Source of the DNA: an uncultured Chloroflexota bacterium
Lineage (GTDB): Bacteria > Chloroflexota > Dehalococcoidia > Lucifugimonadales > CAJWER01
Assembly (NCBI GenBank): GCA_913030785.1
Contig: CAJWER010000138.1
Span: 1 to 7,734 of the forward strand
Direction of reading: 5' to 3'
Length of the DNA stretch: 7,734 bases
Shown here one piece after another: positions 6,069 through 7,734 of the stretch. The stretch's first letter is position 1; each line of letters opens with the position of its first letter. The translations under genes and the position numbers were made by a program. The notes under the pieces were generated by a model. The model worked only from the letters and a program-made list of their open reading frames with translations, searched no databases and was not told the origin of the DNA.

Positions 6069-6098
6069 ATTGTAGCCCGATGGCCGCGGTGGCGTCAA
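6069..6098 (-). promoter_or_regulatory. Sigma70-like promoter of the suf operon
   Basis: On the minus strand TTGACG (6098-6093) and TACAAT (6074-6069) are separated by 18 nt. The -35 box matches the consensus TTGACA in five of six positions and the -10 box matches TATAAT in five of six. The expected start of transcription near 6062 leaves a leader of about 45 nt before the sufB GTG. It is the only strong promoter seen in the cluster. Confidence 0.6.
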
Positions 6099-6140
6099 CG
6101 ATTACACGCTAGCTGGCATGTAAAGGGTTTGTGCAATGCG

Positions 6141-7061
6141 TCACGCGCCGGACGCACGGTCCCCGGGGCGTGACAACATGTCCGTTACCGCAGCTGTCGC
6201 GTCCTCCGCCCGGACTGCGACGGCGACACGAACGGGCCCCGACCCATAGGTCGCGGTTGTCATGCCCAGTCGAGCAGCGTTTTCCATCTCCACGTCGATT
6301 GACGCTCGATGCCAGGAAAACAGATTTGGATCCAGTGCCGCTATGACTGCGAGAGGATCGTGCAGGTGGTAGCGAGGGCTCGTCAGGTGTTCATCGAACC
6401 AGGTTCGCACAATCCGTTTGGAAAGCGTGGCCGCGGGTGCGTCTCCAGTAAACCAAGGAGCGTCGGTGCGGTCGAAGGACACGCGAGTGGTAACGTCCAG
6501 GCCGACAAGCGACGTTGCGAAGAAGGACGCGAGCACCGTGTGGGCGGCGTCGGGGTCGTTGAATGTGTTGAACTCGGCATAGGGCGTGATGTTTCCGGCG
6601 ACGTCCACTGCGCCGCCCATGACAACCAGCTGCTTCGTCCACTCCACGATACGAGGCTCCTTTCGGAGCGCTCTGGCAATGTTGGTAAGCGGCCCCAGCG
6701 CGATAATGTTCAGCTTGCCCCGGTATCTGGATGCCATCCGAGATATGAAAGCAGGCGCGCGACTTCTCACAGGCCGCGTCGTCGGAGAGGGCAGGGGAAT
6801 ACCAAGCCCGCGTGCGCCGTGGACGTCATATGCGTAGTGGAACGCACGCTGTGCAGTGCGCGCCGCGCCGCGCGCTACGGGTATGTCAGGGCGACCCATG
6901 TACTCAAGGAGCCGCAGCGCATTCCGTGTCGTGTCAGCTAGCCGCGCGTTGCCCCCCACCGTCGTGATGCCGACCACCTCTACCGCCTGAGAGTTCAGCA
7001 GCATCATGAGTGCCAGCGCATCGTCGGTACCCGAATCCATATCGACCACTACCGGTATCAT
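6141..7061 (-). CDS. Inosine/uridine-preferring nucleoside hydrolase family protein
   Basis: Nucleoside hydrolases split ribonucleosides into base and ribose using a bound calcium ion. The 306-residue product has the family's DxDxGxDD signature at 7-14 (DMDSGTDD), GGN at 36-38, the VHGARGLG block at 80-87, ALGPLTNIARAL at 121-132, MGGAV at 148-152, EFNTFNDPDAA at 163-173 and the C-terminal HDPLAV at 234-239, whose Asp235 completes the calcium site. The length is normal (about 310). The frame is open upstream to 7394 but shows no homology there. The ATG at 7059-7061 overlaps the TGA of the epimerase fragment as ATGA, which suggests coupling; AGGAGG touches the ATG, so a GTG four codons later, 12 nt from it, is the alternative start. 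Purine or pyrimidine salvage is likely; the true substrate cannot be told. Confidence 0.93.
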   Translation of the reverse strand: MIPVVVDMDSGTDDALALMMLLNSQAVEVVGITTVGGNARLADTTRNALRLLEYMGRPDIPVARGAARTAQRAFHYAYDVHGARGLGIPLPSPTTRPVRSRAPAFISRMASRYRGKLNIIALGPLTNIARALRKEPRIVEWTKQLVVMGGAVDVAGNITPYAEFNTFNDPDAAHTVLASFFATSLVGLDVTTRVSFDRTDAPWFTGDAPAATLSKRIVRTWFDEHLTSPRYHLHDPLAVIAALDPNLFSWHRASIDVEMENAARLGMTTATYGSGPVRVAVAVRAEDATAAVTDMLSRPGDRASGA

Positions 7062-7585
7062 CCTCCTGCCGCCCCCTGCTTCAGCTTGCGCCGCCCTTCC
7101 GCATACGACTCCCATGATTGGCGGGAAGTATAGCGAGTCTGGCAGGCGAGCTCGGTCTCTATTTTTGAGGTGCTGACGGTCCAGGGATAGCGAATGAACT
7201 CCAGTCCACTGGCGGGGGAGTCGGACTGGAGGGGTAGAGCCCACGCGACCTGGGTGGCCGGGTAAAGCAGGGGGGCTGGAAGCGCAACCAATCTGCGTTC
7301 CAGGGCGGCGGCCATCTCGCTCCAGCGGATGGTTCCTTCGCCCGCAACGTTGAATACCCCTGCAACTGTATCGAGGGTACACTGGACCAGGCACGAGACC
7401 AGGTCGTCCTTGTGTATAAACTGCATGGGGGGGTCAGACCCGCGGACCGCCACGAGGACCGGCTTCAGGAACGCCCGGGCGATGAAATTGTCCGCCCGTG
7501 GTCCAATCACAGGGCAGCAGCGCAAAACCAGGGCCTGCAAGCCGGTGGACGTGGCGAACTCGCGGATCAGTGCCTCTACTTCCAT
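7058..7585 (-). CDS. C-terminal half of an NAD-dependent epimerase/dehydratase-type protein (5'-truncated)
   Basis: The 175-residue frame matches the C-terminal, substrate-binding half of extended short-chain dehydrogenases (NAD-dependent epimerase/dehydratase family). It shows VLRCCPVIGPRADNFIAR around residues 20-37, a PPMQFIHKDDLV segment at 52-63, typical of the family, and GVFNVAGEGTI at 75-85. The usual length is about 310-330 residues: the Rossmann domain with GxxGxxG and the YxxxK catalytic pair should lie upstream but do not. In frame, a TAA stop occurs at 7634-7636, and the codons between it and the ATG show no family sequence. The ATG at 7585 may thus be only an internal methionine. 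The gene ends in an ATGA overlap with the nucleoside hydrolase. I read it as a remnant of a deletion or a broken gene; a short functional variant is less likely. Confidence 0.75.
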   Translation of the reverse strand: MEVEALIREFATSTGLQALVLRCCPVIGPRADNFIARAFLKPVLVAVRGSDPPMQFIHKDDLVSCLVQCTLDTVAGVFNVAGEGTIRWSEMAAALERRLVALPAPLLYPATQVAWALPLQSDSPASGLEFIRYPWTVSTSKIETELACQTRYTSRQSWESYAEGRRKLKQGAAGG

Positions 7586-7641
7586 GAGGAGAGTCCAACA
7601 GTGGTGAATGGCGCCAGAATGAGCGCTCGCTTTTTACTCAC
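7576..7641 (-). pseudogene. Short ORF start, probably the 5' remnant of a deleted gene
   Basis: A GTG at 7639-7641 overlaps the TGA of the upstream oxidoreductase as GTGA, a typical operon start. It opens a frame of 21 residues beginning MSKKRALILAPFT before a TAG at 7576-7578. The first residues look like the beginning of a real protein, perhaps a D-2-hydroxyacid dehydrogenase-like enzyme, but this is a guess from a few residues. The frame runs into the epimerase fragment in a different phase, so it looks like a 5' stump joined to another gene's 3' half. Confidence 0.4.
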
Positions 7642-7734
7642 GACCCGGACTCGCCCTTTCCAAGTGCCGCCGCTACCGTTTCCGCCGCGAATACGCCGCT
7701 ACGTACCGCCCCCTCCATCGTCGACGGCCACCCG
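7638..7734 (-). CDS. C-terminal end of a probable FAD-dependent oxidoreductase (5' end outside window)
   Basis: Read from 7733, the minus strand gives 31 residues ending in TGA at 7638-7640. The sequence GWPSTMEGAVRSGVFAAE is the characteristic C-terminal FAD-binding segment of amine oxidase, phytoene desaturase and hydroxysqualene dehydroxylase-like flavoproteins, in which the conserved Thr/Met-Glu-Gly-Ala-xx-Ser-Gly turn contacts the flavin. The last 13 residues are a plain Ala/Gly-rich tail. The substrate cannot be told from this piece. Its stop overlaps the next start by 4 nt, so it belongs to the same transcript as the epimerase fragment and nucleoside hydrolase. Confidence 0.7.
   Translation of the reverse strand, partial: GWPSTMEGAVRSGVFAAETVAAALGKGESGS

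Larger units (their letters stand above)
6017..6140 (-). other. Intergenic region carrying the suf promoter
   Basis: These 124 bases separate the nucleoside hydrolase stop from the sufB start. They hold the promoter at 6069-6098, a short inverted repeat at 6047-6063 and the sufB ribosome binding site at 6027-6032. I see no convincing terminator hairpin for the upstream gene cluster, so some read-through into suf is possible. Confidence 0.6.

Noticed and set aside
4550..6113. Direct repeat TACACGCTAGC at 4550-4560 and 6103-6113 flanking sufB
   Set aside because: Several 11-base matches are expected by chance in a window of this size, and one copy lies in the sufB stop region; no element structure accompanies it.
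6309..6941. Plus-strand open frame of 210 codons opposite the nucleoside hydrolase
   Set aside because: It is an antisense shadow rich in Arg, Gly and Val without any family motif.
7062..7394. N-terminal extension of the nucleoside hydrolase by 111 residues
   Set aside because: It is a shadow of the epimerase fragment, with composition unlike the family, and the DxDxGxDD motif is normally close to the N-terminus.
1..7734. CRISPR array, tRNA or rRNA genes, or an insertion sequence
   Set aside because: No regularly spaced repeats, no cloverleaf-like or rRNA sequence and no transposase were seen by eye.

Overview
The window holds two unrelated kinds of DNA. About 7.2 kb (roughly 495-7734) is GC-rich bacterial chromosome with all genes on the minus strand. 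The first ~490 bases are visibly AT-richer, read on the plus strand, and look like marine T4-type phage: the tail of an open frame, a terminator-like hairpin, an exact TATAAATA late-promoter motif, a strong Shine-Dalgarno site and a small unknown ORF. The two parts meet inside sufS, near 490-497.

The bacterial part is mainly a SUF iron-sulfur cluster assembly operon, read right to left: sufB, sufC, sufD, sufU, an Rrf2-family regulator, a small Rieske ferredoxin and sufS. A good sigma70-like promoter (TTGACG-N18-TACAAT) lies just upstream of sufB. SufS would take sulfur from cysteine, SufU would relay it, SufBC2D would be the ATP-driven scaffold, the Rrf2 protein probably senses cluster status, and the Rieske protein is a likely electron-transfer or accessory component. 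SufS is cut after about 142 of ~410 residues and lacks the PLP lysine and catalytic cysteine. A 118-bp imperfect inverted repeat (REP/MITE-like) separates sufB from sufC.

Upstream of the SUF promoter is a second minus-strand cluster with tight overlaps. It contains the C-terminal end of a probable FAD-dependent oxidoreductase, a short ORF that stops after 21 codons, the C-terminal half of an NAD-dependent epimerase, and an intact nucleoside hydrolase. The middle of this cluster looks like the scar of a deletion.

SufU instead of SufE, an Rrf2 regulator and a Rieske protein inside the operon, GC-rich codons and protein style suggest a Chloroflexota/Dehalococcoidia-like (for example SAR202-type) or another Terrabacteria-group bacterium. 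With a T4-like marine phage segment attached, a marine metagenome contig is likely. This taxonomic reading is inference. The phage-sufS joint is most simply an assembly chimera, although a real recombination cannot be excluded from sequence alone.
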